A DNA stretch of 64,000 nt, from contig NZ_CP060040.1 of the NCBI RefSeq assembly GCF_014211915.1, positions 62,001 through 126,000 on the forward strand. The letters are read 5' to 3'. Every line of letters begins with the position of its first letter. The stretch's first letter is position 1. Below the pieces are notes generated by a model, which did no database searches, was not told where the DNA came from, and worked only from the letters and a program-made list of their open reading frames with translations. This stretch comes from Burkholderia cenocepacia. Lineage in GTDB: Bacteria; Pseudomonadota; Gammaproteobacteria; Burkholderiales; Burkholderiaceae. A program made the translations under genes and the position numbers. Of the stretch, positions 19,336 to 28,646 are shown one piece after another.

Positions 19336-19491
19336 CTTTGATTATGGAAGGTTGCTGTTACTGAGAGAGTAGTTCTAGCGGTAAAGTGACAGTATTCTTT
19401 ATCTATTGACCACCCGGTTATCGCACCAGGGCGATCTCGCAACTACTACAACAATCGCCGCCAACAAGCGCGGCGTCCGCAAAGGGGTGCC

Positions 19492-21861
19492 ATGTTTCCG
19501 CACGAGATTTCTGCTTCGTCTCCCGCTGTCAACTCGGCCGCGGACTCCCCGCAGATCGCGCCTGCGGCACCGTCCGCCGAAGCAGCGGCACCTCGGAGTA
19601 CTTCACCAATCCGACTCGCCTGCGTCGAGGTCTGCAACTTCCGGCGTTTGTCAAAGACCCGTCTTGAGCTCGATCAGGCCACTACTATCTTGGTAGGTGC
19701 CAACAATAGCGGCAAGACTTCCCTTCTTACGGTTCTTCGCAATTTTCTTAGCGAGTCGCCCGGCTTCCGTGCTTTCGACATCAGCCTTTCGCAGTGGGCG
19801 AAACTGCGCGAGTTAAGCCAACTCTGGGAGGCGCTCGACGAGGACCCCACTACAGATTCGAAGGATGCAGAGAAATGGGACGAGCAGTTTCGGCAACTCC
19901 TCGCATGCATGCCGTTTATCGACCTTTGGTTCGATGCAAAGGAGGGTGCGTACAACCATGTTGCTCCCTTCATCACGTCGCTGAAGTGGTCGGGTGGCGC
20001 GGTTGGCGTGCGAGTTCGGCTTGAACCCGTTGCAGACGCGAATGAGCTTCGTAAGTTGGCGTGGCGCTACCGCGAAGCGCGTGCGCATGTGCGAAAGCTT
20101 CCGAAGGATGGCCACGCCTGGCCAATGGACCTGCTTGATTACTGGCTCAGGCATTCAGCGGACCTGCGCCGCATCGCCGCATACCGCCTTGACCCAGCGA
20201 AGGGGCTTCCTCCAGCCAAGAAGCATTGCGATCCGCAGGAACTGCCGCTTGGCTCGCAGCCCGTCGAGCTGCAGTTTCTGCGCAAGCTTATTCGCGTGGA
20301 TTTTGTGCCCGCTCAACGAGGGCTCGGTGCCGAAGAGGACGAAGCGCGGTCGGAGTCGGCGAATGCGCGTCCTGGACTGTTCTCGAGCCAGCTTCTCAAG
20401 TTCGCCCGACAGCACCTGAACGTCGCTCCATCTGGTCACGGGCACCGCGAAGACTTGGTGACCGCCATCGCCAAGGCCCAGGCTGAGCTTGACGAATCAA
20501 TTTACAAGGCGCTCCAGCCGGCGATGGAGGACGTGGAGGTTCTGGGGTATCCGGGATTGCATGACCCACAGCAATTTCACTTCCGCACGCGTATTCAGAC
20601 CGCGGACCTCCTTGCTCACAGCACCGCGGTCCAATACAGCCTAGACAAGACTGCCGTCGACGAGTCCTTGCCTGAGCACTCTATCGGACTCGGATATCAG
20701 AATCTGCAGTCGCTAAGTTTCATGCTCGTGTCGTTCCGCGCCGCGCGCCTCAATCCGCCACAGGGCACTCCAGCCGCAGTTCATCTTGTGATGGTCGAGG
20801 AGCCTGAGGCCCATCTGCACGTTCAGGTCCAACGCAACTTTTCGTCGAATGCTCACGAGCTCATTCGTCCGAAGGAGCCTGTACATAGTAATCTTCGAAG
20901 CCAGATGCTCATCAGCACGCATTCAAGCCATCTGGCCCACGGAGACAGTTTCACACGACTGAGATATGTGAAGCGCGTAGCAAGTACCGGAGTGGCCGTT
21001 AAGCCTAGTACTGAGGTCGTCAATCTGGGTGATGCCTTCGGCGACGACAATGAAACCAGGATATTCGCAGAGCGATATTTCCAGGTTCAACACACTGATC
21101 TCCTCTTTGCTGATGCGGCCATATTCGTGGAGGGCACCGCAGAACGAATGCTGGTGCCACTTTTCATTGAGCGGGACTTTCCCAAGCTTGCGAAGAAGTA
21201 TGTGTCCTTCCTTGATGTTGGAGGCAGTCATGCTCACCGCCTCCGGCCGTTGGTAGAGCGGTTGGGGATCCCAACGGCCGTTATCACTGACTTGGACCCG
21301 GTGGTACCAACGAAAAACAAAAAGGGGCGCATTGTGCGTGCGGCGGTGCACATCGCGGATCAAGCGGACCTTGAGTGCGGGAATGACACGCTGACCTCGT
21401 GGCACCCCCAACTGCCGGACTTCCCTGCTTATGGGAAACCGACACCCGCTCAATTGGAGTGGACGTCGGATTCAGGAGTCAAAGTCCGTTTTGCATGGCA
21501 GCTTCCCGTTGCAGTCGCAAGTGATCAATGGCCCAGCTCGTTCGAGGACGCTCTCGTCCTTTCCAACATTGATTGGTTCAAGGCGTTGGATGAAGAAAAG
21601 AACCCTGTTTCCGGAAAGAAGAAGGACCACCGTGGTGCACTAGGGAAGGTGATAGGTCTCGTGCTTGACTACCCTGACCACGCCGAGCTACTTAGGGAGC
21701 TGCATGCGATGCTGCGCGGGAATTTCAGCAAGGGCGATTTTGCGGCGACACTGTTCGAACGGCTGAACGCAGGCGAGCCTTTGGCATGCCCCGCATACAT
21801 CGCTGACGCGCTCGCCTGGCTGAGCTGCCAACTCAATGTCGCGGCCGGAGAGACCCCTTGA
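19492..21861 (+). CDS. gajA: OLD-family ATP-dependent nuclease, GajA-like (Gabija defence)
   Basis: Protein of 789 residues. An AAA/SMC-type ATPase opens with CNFRRLSKTRLELD and Walker A GANNSGKT (69-76), and has a Walker B-like VMVEEPEAHLH near residue 432. A TOPRIM nuclease domain begins FVEGTAERML (about 545) with the metal-binding DLD near residue 599. With the UvrD-like helicase overlapping downstream this is the class 2 OLD arrangement known as Gabija, an anti-phage DNA nuclease pair. It is about 200 residues longer than the well-studied GajA (near 580), with an N-terminal Ala/Pro/Ser-rich extension of about 38 residues and a C-terminal extension after TOPRIM. Other OLD-based systems cannot be excluded. 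Confidence 0.8.
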   Translation: MFPHEISASSPAVNSAADSPQIAPAAPSAEAAAPRSTSPIRLACVEVCNFRRLSKTRLELDQATTILVGANNSGKTSLLTVLRNFLSESPGFRAFDISLSQWAKLRELSQLWEALDEDPTTDSKDAEKWDEQFRQLLACMPFIDLWFDAKEGAYNHVAPFITSLKWSGGAVGVRVRLEPVADANELRKLAWRYREARAHVRKLPKDGHAWPMDLLDYWLRHSADLRRIAAYRLDPAKGLPPAKKHCDPQELPLGSQPVELQFLRKLIRVDFVPAQRGLGAEEDEARSESANARPGLFSSQLLKFARQHLNVAPSGHGHREDLVTAIAKAQAELDESIYKALQPAMEDVEVLGYPGLHDPQQFHFRTRIQTADLLAHSTAVQYSLDKTAVDESLPEHSIGLGYQNLQSLSFMLVSFRAARLNPPQGTPAAVHLVMVEEPEAHLHVQVQRNFSSNAHELIRPKEPVHSNLRSQMLISTHSSHLAHGDSFTRLRYVKRVASTGVAVKPSTEVVNLGDAFGDDNETRIFAERYFQVQHTDLLFADAAIFVEGTAERMLVPLFIERDFPKLAKKYVSFLDVGGSHAHRLRPLVERLGIPTAVITDLDPVVPTKNKKGRIVRAAVHIADQADLECGNDTLTSWHPQLPDFPAYGKPTPAQLEWTSDSGVKVRFAWQLPVAVASDQWPSSFEDALVLSNIDWFKALDEEKNPVSGKKKDHRGALGKVIGLVLDYPDHAELLRELHAMLRGNFSKGDFAATLFERLNAGEPLACPAYIADALAWLSCQLNVAAGETP

Positions 21862-23813
21862 GCGCCGCACTGGATTCCCTTGGAAACGATCGCGATGCTC
21901 ATGTTGTTGAAGACATCTGCGGCTACATCACTGCGACCCCGCCTCGCTGCTTCTTCCTTTTCGCTGGCGCAGGGTCCGGGAAGACTCGCACGTTAGTCGA
22001 GGTCCTGCGTCGCATCACAGGAGTGGTCAAGCATGAAACGGGTGGCGGGTATGCAGAGCGGCTCCGGTCCCGTGGACAGTCGGTTCGAGTCATCACGTAT
22101 ACCAAGAACGCGACCGCCGTCGTAAACGGTCGACTCGGAGAGAACTACCTAACCGCAGTATCGACCATCCATTCCTTCTGCTGGGAACTCATCCAGGATT
22201 TCAACGAGGACATCAGAGACGCTCTGCTCGCTCGCAATGCCAAGAGGCTTGCTGCAGCAAAGGCCTATGCGATGGGCAAGGTAAAGGGAGAGTCAGACAA
22301 GGACCGGGAGAAATACGCCGAAATCGAGGCGGAGGCCGAGGAAATCCGGAAGATCGACGCGTTTATCTACCACCCAGACCGGAACACTTACGGCCTCGGC
22401 GCGTTGTCACATGCCGAAGTTCTGGAAGTAACGGCGTGGCTTATTCGCGAGCGCCCGACGTTGCAGCGCATCTTGGAGGACCGACACCCCTTGATCCTCA
22501 TCGATGAGTCGCAAGACACGATGAAAGGAGTGCTTGACGCGCTGTTTGAGCTCTCGAAGAATCGCTCAGGTCACATCACGCTAGGACTCGTGGGCGACCA
22601 TCGACAGCGCATCTACCCGGACGGTCACGACGACCTTCCCTCGCATGTGCCCGTAGACTGGGCACGCCCCGCGCTGCAGATGAACCATCGCAGTCAGGAG
22701 CGCATCGTAAAGCTGATCAATAAGATTTGGGATGCGGATATTGACGGCCGCACTCAACCCAAGAATGGTGTCGCCCAGCACGCTCGGACGGAGAAGAACG
22801 GTGGATTCGTTCGCATCTTTGTAGGCGATACCAATACGAGTACCGCCGAGAAGATTCAGAAGGAGACTGAGTGCGCGCTGGCTATGGCGCGCGGGACAGC
22901 TATTGCGGCGTGGCAGGATGGAGCGCGGGGCTACAAAACGCTAGCCCTTGAGCACAAGCTTGCCGCTAAGCGAGGCAACTTCTTTGAGGCATACAGCGCG
23001 ATGGACCTACTGGACAAGGACTCCGCGATGCCCAAGAGCAACGGGGAGCGGACCGGTCCTGCCATGGTTCGGCCGCTCCTCGGCCCAATGCTTGAACTTG
23101 CTGAGTGCCGGCAGCCGGATGGCTCACTGAACGAGTTTGCCGCCACTGACATATTGCGCTTGCACGGCGCGCTTGCAAGGGTGCCGCAGGCCAGCGCCGA
23201 GCGCCAAGCAGCGTTGGAAAATATTCACGCTGCAGTCATGCGGTTCATCGACGCCACTTCCAAGCCGGGAGCAACCGTGCGGGAGGTTTTGGTACCGGTC
23301 CTTGAAGGCGGGCTCTTCGAAGCAGACTTCCGATTGATCCAAGCATTTGGCGATACGTCACCTCCACCGCCCGAACCAAAGGCAAGAGGTAAGGAAGCCA
23401 AGGAGGACCGACGCAAACGCGGATGGCACGCCCTCTTCAATACGCCGTGGCGAGAGATTGCTCGGTATCGCGCCTACCTTGGTGGAGAAGCGGAACTTGC
23501 GACTCATCAAGTCGTCAAGGGTTCTGAATTCAAGCATGTCATGGTTGTCATGGACGATGACGAGGCCGGCGGCACGCAGTTCTCCTACGACAAACTCTTC
23601 GGTGCTGAGGACCTGAGTCCGACAGATCGGAAAAATGTTGATGATGGAAATGAGACCATCATTGATCGAACCCTAAGGCTTCTGTACGTTACTTGCAGTC
23701 GCGCTGAGGAAAGCCTCGCTCTAGTTCTTTGGGCTAAGAACCCAAATGCGGTGCTCAATTCAATCAAGCGGTCCGAATGGTTCTCCGTGGACGAGGTGAC
23801 CGTTTTGAAGTAG
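21858..23813 (+). CDS. gajB: UvrD/Rep-like helicase, GajB-like (Gabija defence)
   Basis: Superfamily 1 helicase of 651 residues. The TTG start overlaps the nuclease stop (TTGA), so the two are translationally coupled. Motif I is AGAGSGKT (about 36-43), motif II IDESQD (about 214), motif III GDHRQRIY (about 246), motif V QVVKGSEFK (about 551) and motif VI LLYVTCSRAEES (about 607). Known GajB proteins are near 490 residues; the extra length is mainly in the middle (about 320-530) between the two RecA cores. In Gabija, GajB is thought to act on DNA termini and activate the complex. The gene ends 197 bases before a convergent membrane-protein gene. Confidence 0.82.
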   Translation: MSAALDSLGNDRDAHVVEDICGYITATPPRCFFLFAGAGSGKTRTLVEVLRRITGVVKHETGGGYAERLRSRGQSVRVITYTKNATAVVNGRLGENYLTAVSTIHSFCWELIQDFNEDIRDALLARNAKRLAAAKAYAMGKVKGESDKDREKYAEIEAEAEEIRKIDAFIYHPDRNTYGLGALSHAEVLEVTAWLIRERPTLQRILEDRHPLILIDESQDTMKGVLDALFELSKNRSGHITLGLVGDHRQRIYPDGHDDLPSHVPVDWARPALQMNHRSQERIVKLINKIWDADIDGRTQPKNGVAQHARTEKNGGFVRIFVGDTNTSTAEKIQKETECALAMARGTAIAAWQDGARGYKTLALEHKLAAKRGNFFEAYSAMDLLDKDSAMPKSNGERTGPAMVRPLLGPMLELAECRQPDGSLNEFAATDILRLHGALARVPQASAERQAALENIHAAVMRFIDATSKPGATVREVLVPVLEGGLFEADFRLIQAFGDTSPPPPEPKARGKEAKEDRRKRGWHALFNTPWREIARYRAYLGGEAELATHQVVKGSEFKHVMVVMDDDEAGGTQFSYDKLFGAEDLSPTDRKNVDDGNETIIDRTLRLLYVTCSRAEESLALVLWAKNPNAVLNSIKRSEWFSVDEVTVLK

Positions 23814-24009
23814 CTATCGATCAGATTATTTCAGCAGTCGAACAGAGGGTGACAACGACCGCTACTGTTGCATTGGTGTAAGTCACGACATAGATGAGGG
23901 GCGACACGTGGTCGTTAGAGCCGGTTATGGCAAGCTGAGGTACGTCGGTGTCGAAGGATTGCCCGAAAGTCAAACTAAACGCCGTAGTGGGGGGATAAAT
24001 CGTGGTGCT

Positions 24010-25023
24010 TTAATCAACAAGCTTGCAATCTCTGTCGATTGCGATCGCTTTTGGTGTGATGGCAGCATAGTCTTCTGGTTGCCATTTAATGATGGGATTT
24101 GGGATGCGCGGCCGAGCTGCGTTGACATGGTTGCTTGGGGCGGTAGGAAGAGCAAATACGATTGCCTGCTCTCGATCGTCGCTTCGAAATAAGATCTTAT
24201 TGCCATTGCCATTGCCATTGCCATTGCCATTGCCATTGCCATTGCCATTGCCATTGGGTTTTTCTTTGGATCGTCCGGTGCACGCGGACTCTGGGAGAAG
24301 GTCGGTTTCGAATCCTACGCGTGCGACGCTGGAACGAACTGGTTGGTCGTTAAAGGCTAGAACTGACGCTGCGCTAAGAGAAAGACCCGCGGAGAGCATC
24401 ACTGCAAATGTGTTGAATAGTGCAATCCATCCACGGGCACGCGATGTTTCATTTTCGGGTACAGATTTCCCGAATATTTGTTCGAATCCAAAATAAAGGA
24501 GAATGGCGGAACCTTCGGCAAGAAGCATTACCGCGGCCATCGCTAACGATACGTGTCCGAAGGCGCGTAGGAACACACCTACATTGGAAGCCAAGGGTAG
24601 TTTGTCAGATACCGCACCGAATGTTGTCGCAAGGTCGATTTGGGTGCGTGCGCGACCAAACCAAATTGCAACAAGTACGAGGAGACCCCAGAGCCACTGA
24701 CACCCAGGACAAGTGGCGAGCGAGCTATCGGACAGCACACGGCAACCAAAGTAAAGAGACACCGCTACGCCGACAAATGACACGATGAACAACGATTGAA
24801 TACCGTCCTCGACCGTGATGGCATGGCGCCAGCTGATGGTACTTATGCCCTGTATAAACAATACGAATACGACGGCTACCGTGATTCTTCCAGACGATGC
24901 ATTGGTCGCATGTTCACGTAGGTGAGAGATTGCTTTTTCTCTGGCCTTTACCGTTGCGCTCCACTTTGGAATTCCGGCGACCGCGAACCACGATGCAATG
25001 ATCGGAATCGCTATAACGAGCAC
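24010..25023 (-). CDS. Membrane protein with (Asn-Gly)n microsatellite tract
   Basis: Predicted integral membrane protein of about 337 residues, not recognised. Hydrophobic segments lie about 1-18, 47-65, 72-92, 108-122, 150-180 and 200-225, with a CPGC pair near residue 104. After the last helix comes an Asn-Gly repeat of nine units encoded by a hexanucleotide microsatellite, then a polar tail of about 60 residues. The only standard start is a GTG inside the first hydrophobic stretch; upstream codons continue hydrophobic (I-Q-I-L-T-I-I-K-I-F-W), so a rare ATT start is possible. Convergent with the GajB-like gene; a role in defence would be pure inference. Confidence 0.55.
   Translation of the reverse strand: MLVIAIPIIASWFAVAGIPKWSATVKAREKAISHLREHATNASSGRITVAVVFVLFIQGISTISWRHAITVEDGIQSLFIVSFVGVAVSLYFGCRVLSDSSLATCPGCQWLWGLLVLVAIWFGRARTQIDLATTFGAVSDKLPLASNVGVFLRAFGHVSLAMAAVMLLAEGSAILLYFGFEQIFGKSVPENETSRARGWIALFNTFAVMLSAGLSLSAASVLAFNDQPVRSSVARVGFETDLLPESACTGRSKEKPNGNGNGNGNGNGNGNGNGNKILFRSDDREQAIVFALPTAPSNHVNAARPRIPNPIIKWQPEDYAAITPKAIAIDRDCKLVD
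24199..24258. repeat. Hexanucleotide microsatellite (ATTGCC)9
   Basis: Nine perfect tandem copies of ATTGCC followed by a degenerate tenth (ATTGGG). Read on the minus strand it is (GGCAAT)n, coding Gly-Asn within the membrane protein. Because the unit is six bases, copy-number change would lengthen or shorten the tract without a frameshift. Confidence 0.97.
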
Positions 25024-25439
25024 TGCAGCCCAAAATATCTTAATAATTGTAAGAATTTGAATGGACGTGACTCTTCATGGAGCAGGCACTAGTATATGGT
25101 TTATGTACTGTCGAAGCTGAGACGATATGGGAACATAACCTGACGAATTCTCAACATCCGTCTTGAGTTGGTACGCCCTATGCCTAACGGCCAATCTCCC
25201 TCATTTCCCCGTTTCTGAGATGCCAGCCCGACTACACTGGTCATGAAGCGATGCTTGTCACCATCGGAAGCTGAACGCAGCCCTCTCCGAACCGATGGTC
25301 GAAAGAAAGCCGTCTTGCCCAACAAGACACAGCGAAGAGGGGGAGAAGGGGAAATCCGAAGGACCAAAGAAGCGCGGGCCGCATGGGCGGCAACCCACAC
25401 GACCCGCTGACCACCACCAACTCATCTCAGGAGTCGGAA
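25024..25439. other. Intergenic region between membrane-protein gene and SymE-like gene
   Basis: About 415 bases, AT-rich on the left and purine-rich (GAAGAGGGGGAGAAGGGGAAA) just before the SymE-like gene. No gene or clear promoter was found. If the downstream gene is a true SymE-type toxin, an antisense RNA would be expected over its 5' end; none can be demonstrated by eye. Confidence 0.4.
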
Positions 25440-25736
25440 ATGGCTGACGCCAATACTAAGCCACGTCGTAGAAAGAACAAACCCGTCAACATGCAAAAGA
25501 CGTTTGAGCTGGTCCTGCGTAACTACCCGGACCTTCCCAAGCGTGGCTGGCCGTACCTGCCGTGGATGCAGGCGATCGACATTGATTTCAAGATCTTCGG
25601 ATTCAAGCCTGGCGACCGCGTATACCTGAACACCAACTACGTGACTCGGCAGATCACGATCACGCCGGACTACAGCCAGTTGGCGCTGCGAGAGCAGCCG
25701 TACCACGATCCTGACCGGGGACCATCGCCGCTCTAA
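25440..25736 (+). CDS. Small SymE-like protein
   Basis: Protein of 98 residues from the ATG at 25440 (CAGGAG 9 bases upstream; an ATG 57 bases earlier is possible). A basic N-terminus (KPRRRKNK) is followed by a compact domain ending GFKPGDRVYLN...QITITPDY. That ending resembles the A-G-F-x-x-G-x-x-V...G-x-(L/I)-x-I pattern of SymE-family type I toxins (AbrB/swapped-hairpin fold). The match is short and the protein could be an unrelated small beta-strand protein. It sits at the right end of the first island, a usual place for small toxin genes. Confidence 0.5.
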   Translation: MADANTKPRRRKNKPVNMQKTFELVLRNYPDLPKRGWPYLPWMQAIDIDFKIFGFKPGDRVYLNTNYVTRQITITPDYSQLALREQPYHDPDRGPSPL

Positions 25737-25804
25737 CACCTGCAAGGGCCGCTTGTTGCGGCTCTAACGGGCGGAGCGCAAGCGTTTCCGGAACGCGATT
25801 GAAA

Positions 25805-25826
25805 GCCGGGGCGACACCGCCCCGGC
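25805..25826. terminator. Hairpin between SymE-like gene and amidohydrolase
   Basis: Nine-base perfect stem GCCGGGGCG / CGCCCCGGC with an ACAC loop, placed between convergent genes. No good T-tract follows on either strand, so it may be a simple stem rather than an efficient terminator. Confidence 0.45.
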
Positions 25827-25936
25827 CATTGCCGCAAACGCCGTGACCCGCACCTAAAGCGACCTTCAACAACTGTCACGACCGCAAGGCCCGTGAGGCC
25901 GCACCGCGCCTGCTGAAATAACCGAATGGCGTCAAA

Positions 25937-27178
25937 TCACCGCCCGCCAGCCCGCCGCTTCACAACCGCCCCCCGCTGCAACACATACTCGACCCGCGCG
26001 CTTTCATCGGCCACGACGCCAATATCCTCGAGCGGATTCCCATCCACCACGACGAGATCAGCGATCGCTCCCACCGCAACGACCCCAAGCTCCCCCGTCA
26101 TATTCACAATCTCCGCCGCCACCGTCGTCGCCGACCTAAGCGCTTCCAAATTCCCAAGCACCTCCGCCCGAATCCGAAACTCCCCGGACTGAAACGCATG
26201 CATCTCGCCGAGCAGGTCCGATCCGAACCCCATCTTCACCCCGGCCTTTGCATAGATCTCAAGCGATTCACGTCCTTTCTGCTGCACAGAAGCCACCTTC
26301 GCGATGGAGTCCGCCGGCATCCCGAATTCCGCCCCATATTTCGCCAGCGCGTCATAAGTCACCAGCGTAGGCACCACAAACGCCCCCCGCTCATGCATCA
26401 GCGCCGCGGCTGTTTCATCCACAAGATTCCCATGCTCGATCGTCCGCACGCCGCACCTCACAGCCCGCGCAATCGCCCGCCCCGTATACGCATGCGCCAT
26501 CACATAAGTATTCGCGGCCTCGGCCTCATCAACAATCGCCCGAATCTCGTCCTCCGAATACTGCGTGTTCGCAATCGGATCGGTCGGCGAAGCCACGCCG
26601 CCTGAAGCCATGATCTTGATCTGCGTCGCGCCTTTCTGAATTTCCTCACGCACGGCGAGCCGCACCCCTTCGACGCCATCGACGACGCGCGCAATCGCCC
26701 CCGTCCTGAAACAACAGGAGCAGGGCTCCAGCACATCGCCCCGAGGCCGGAAATCCCCATGCCCACCAGTCTGCGACAGCGCTTTCCCCGACGGAAAAAT
26801 CCGCGGCCCCGGAATCAGTCCCGTCTCAACGGCCTGCATCAAACTCCAATCCGCGCCCCCCGCATCCCGCACACTGGTAAACCCACGCGACAACATCGCA
26901 TCGAGAATCGGCAGCGACCGAATCGCCGCGAGAATATTCGGCTGCGTCGCATTCGCGCCCAGGTTCGCATTTGACGCCAGCACATGCACATGGCAATCGA
27001 TGAACCCCGGCATCACGGTCTTGCCGCACACATCGATCACCTGCGCATTCGGCAAATCCACCGGCCGATCGGTGACTTCGACGATCCGCTCGCCTTCGAT
27101 CACGACATGATGATGTTCGAGCAACACGCCTCGTTCGAGGTCAAGCACGTTGCCGCCTTGAAGCACGGTAATGGTCAT
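25937..27178 (-). CDS. Metal-dependent amidohydrolase
   Basis: Amidohydrolase-superfamily enzyme of 413 residues in the imidazolonepropionase/prolidase-like branch. Metal ligands visible: HVH in GFIDCHVHV (about 62-66), Lys in TQIKIMASGG, His in MAHAYTG, His in RTIEHGNL, and Asp in GFGSDLLGE. The chemistry is hydrolysis of an amide or cyclic amide; the substrate is not readable. It follows the MHS transporter gene by 12 bases on the same strand, so the transporter probably imports its substrate. The ATG at 27178 is preferred over a TTG two codons upstream. A C6 run at 25969-25974 and another at 26856-26861 are intact here. Confidence 0.85.
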   Translation of the reverse strand: MTITVLQGGNVLDLERGVLLEHHHVVIEGERIVEVTDRPVDLPNAQVIDVCGKTVMPGFIDCHVHVLASNANLGANATQPNILAAIRSLPILDAMLSRGFTSVRDAGGADWSLMQAVETGLIPGPRIFPSGKALSQTGGHGDFRPRGDVLEPCSCCFRTGAIARVVDGVEGVRLAVREEIQKGATQIKIMASGGVASPTDPIANTQYSEDEIRAIVDEAEAANTYVMAHAYTGRAIARAVRCGVRTIEHGNLVDETAAALMHERGAFVVPTLVTYDALAKYGAEFGMPADSIAKVASVQQKGRESLEIYAKAGVKMGFGSDLLGEMHAFQSGEFRIRAEVLGNLEALRSATTVAAEIVNMTGELGVVAVGAIADLVVVDGNPLEDIGVVADESARVEYVLQRGAVVKRRAGGR

Positions 27179-27190
27179 GAGCAAAAATCC

Positions 27191-28507
27191 TTATCGAGTC
27201 GTTGCGGCCGCACGCTTCGCATCTTTCACGAAGCGCGTGCCGACGAAACTGACGGCCGCCGCGAGCATCACGTAGAACGCGGGCGCCATGTTGCTGCCGG
27301 TGCGGGCGATGAGCCACGTGATCAGGAACGGCGCGAACCCGCCGAAGATCGTCACCGCGAAGTTGTACGCAACGGATAACCCGGTCGACAGCACCTTGGT
27401 CGGAAACAGCTCCGCGAACGCTGCGAGAATCGGCCCCGTATAGGTCGCGATCAGCACGCCGAACACGGCCTGGAACACGATCAGCGACGCGAACCCGGGC
27501 GCATGGTTGATCCACGAGAACATCGGCCACGCGAGCACGAGGATCGCGAGCGCCGAGCCGGACAGGAACACGCGCCGTCCCCACGCGTCGGCGAGTCGCC
27601 CGACGATCGGCGAGCAGCACATGATCATCAGCCCGCCGACCATGCCGGCCGTGAAGCCGGTCGATTGCGGCAGATGCAGCGTGCGCACGGAATAGGTCGG
27701 CATGTAGAACAGCAGCACGTAGGTGCAGACGGTCCACAGGATCACCATCGAGAAACTCGCGAACGTCTCGCGCGGGTAGGTGTGCAGCACTTCCTTCAGC
27801 GGCGAGCTTTCCTTCGCCTGCGATTCGACGGCGCTGAACGCGGGCGTCTCGTCGATGTGGCTACGAATGAAGTAACCGACCGGCCCGACGATGATCCCGA
27901 GCAGGAACGGCAGCCGCCAGCCCCAGCTATGCAGCGCCTGCGTGTCGAGGGACGTCGTGACGAACGTGCCGGTCGCCGCACCGAGCAGCACCGCGAAGCC
28001 GATGCTCGACTGGATCCAGCTCGAGTAATACGCGCGCTTCTCCGGCGGCGCGTATTCGGTGAGGAACGCGGTGGCGCCGCCCATTTCGCCGCCGGCCGAG
28101 AAGCCTTGCAGCAGCCGCGCGACGACGATCATCAGCGGCGCGGCGATGCCGGCCTGTTCGTAGGTGGGTGCGATCCCGATCAGCGCGGTGCCGGCCGCCA
28201 TCAGCAGGATCGTGAGCGACAGCGCGGCCTTGCGTCCGACCTTGTCGGCATAGACGCCCAGCACGATGCCGCCCACCGGCCGCATGAAGAAGCCCACGCC
28301 GAACGTCGCGACGGTGAGCAGCACGGACGTGAGTTCGTTGCCGGTCGGGAAGAACAGCTTCGCGATGATCACCGCGAAGAAGCTGTAGACGGTGAAGTCG
28401 AACCATTCGAGGCCGTTGCCGATCACGGTCGCGACGATGGCGCGGCGGCGCTGTTGCACCGCCGCATCGACGGAAGGCGCGGCGCGCGGGGAAAGCGTTC
28501 CTTGCAT
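27191..28507 (-). CDS. MFS transporter, metabolite:H+ symporter (MHS) family
   Basis: Twelve-helix inner-membrane transporter of 438 residues. The N-terminal signature NGLEWFDFTVYSFFA and the loop 2-3 motif GVYADKVGRKAAL are typical of the MHS group (citrate, proline/betaine, ketoglutarate carriers). The long helix pair near RSHIDETPAF and the mirrored motif GRLADAWGRRVFL in the second half confirm the family. Likely imports an organic acid or amino-acid derivative for the amidohydrolase just downstream. The ATG at 28507 has GGAAGAG upstream. Confidence 0.88.
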   Translation of the reverse strand: MQGTLSPRAAPSVDAAVQQRRRAIVATVIGNGLEWFDFTVYSFFAVIIAKLFFPTGNELTSVLLTVATFGVGFFMRPVGGIVLGVYADKVGRKAALSLTILLMAAGTALIGIAPTYEQAGIAAPLMIVVARLLQGFSAGGEMGGATAFLTEYAPPEKRAYYSSWIQSSIGFAVLLGAATGTFVTTSLDTQALHSWGWRLPFLLGIIVGPVGYFIRSHIDETPAFSAVESQAKESSPLKEVLHTYPRETFASFSMVILWTVCTYVLLFYMPTYSVRTLHLPQSTGFTAGMVGGLMIMCCSPIVGRLADAWGRRVFLSGSALAILVLAWPMFSWINHAPGFASLIVFQAVFGVLIATYTGPILAAFAELFPTKVLSTGLSVAYNFAVTIFGGFAPFLITWLIARTGSNMAPAFYVMLAAAVSFVGTRFVKDAKRAAATTR

Positions 28508-28646
28508 GGTCTCTTCCTTTGTCAGAAGTCCGGAGACGGGACGGCTGCCCCGCGTGAATCCCATGCTAAGGACAGCCGGATTTTTTTCTGAAACGAAAGA
28601 TTCGCATGCCTGCATGCGCTGCACGCATGCGTCGCGCGCAGGGCAT

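Noticed and set aside
23908..24192. 94-codon plus-strand frame opposite the membrane-protein gene's 3' end
   Set aside because: No ribosome site and no family; overlaps a longer frame with coherent membrane segments. Kept out, with low certainty.
24199..24258. Tandem repeat considered as a CRISPR array
   Set aside because: Six-base units without spacers; a microsatellite.
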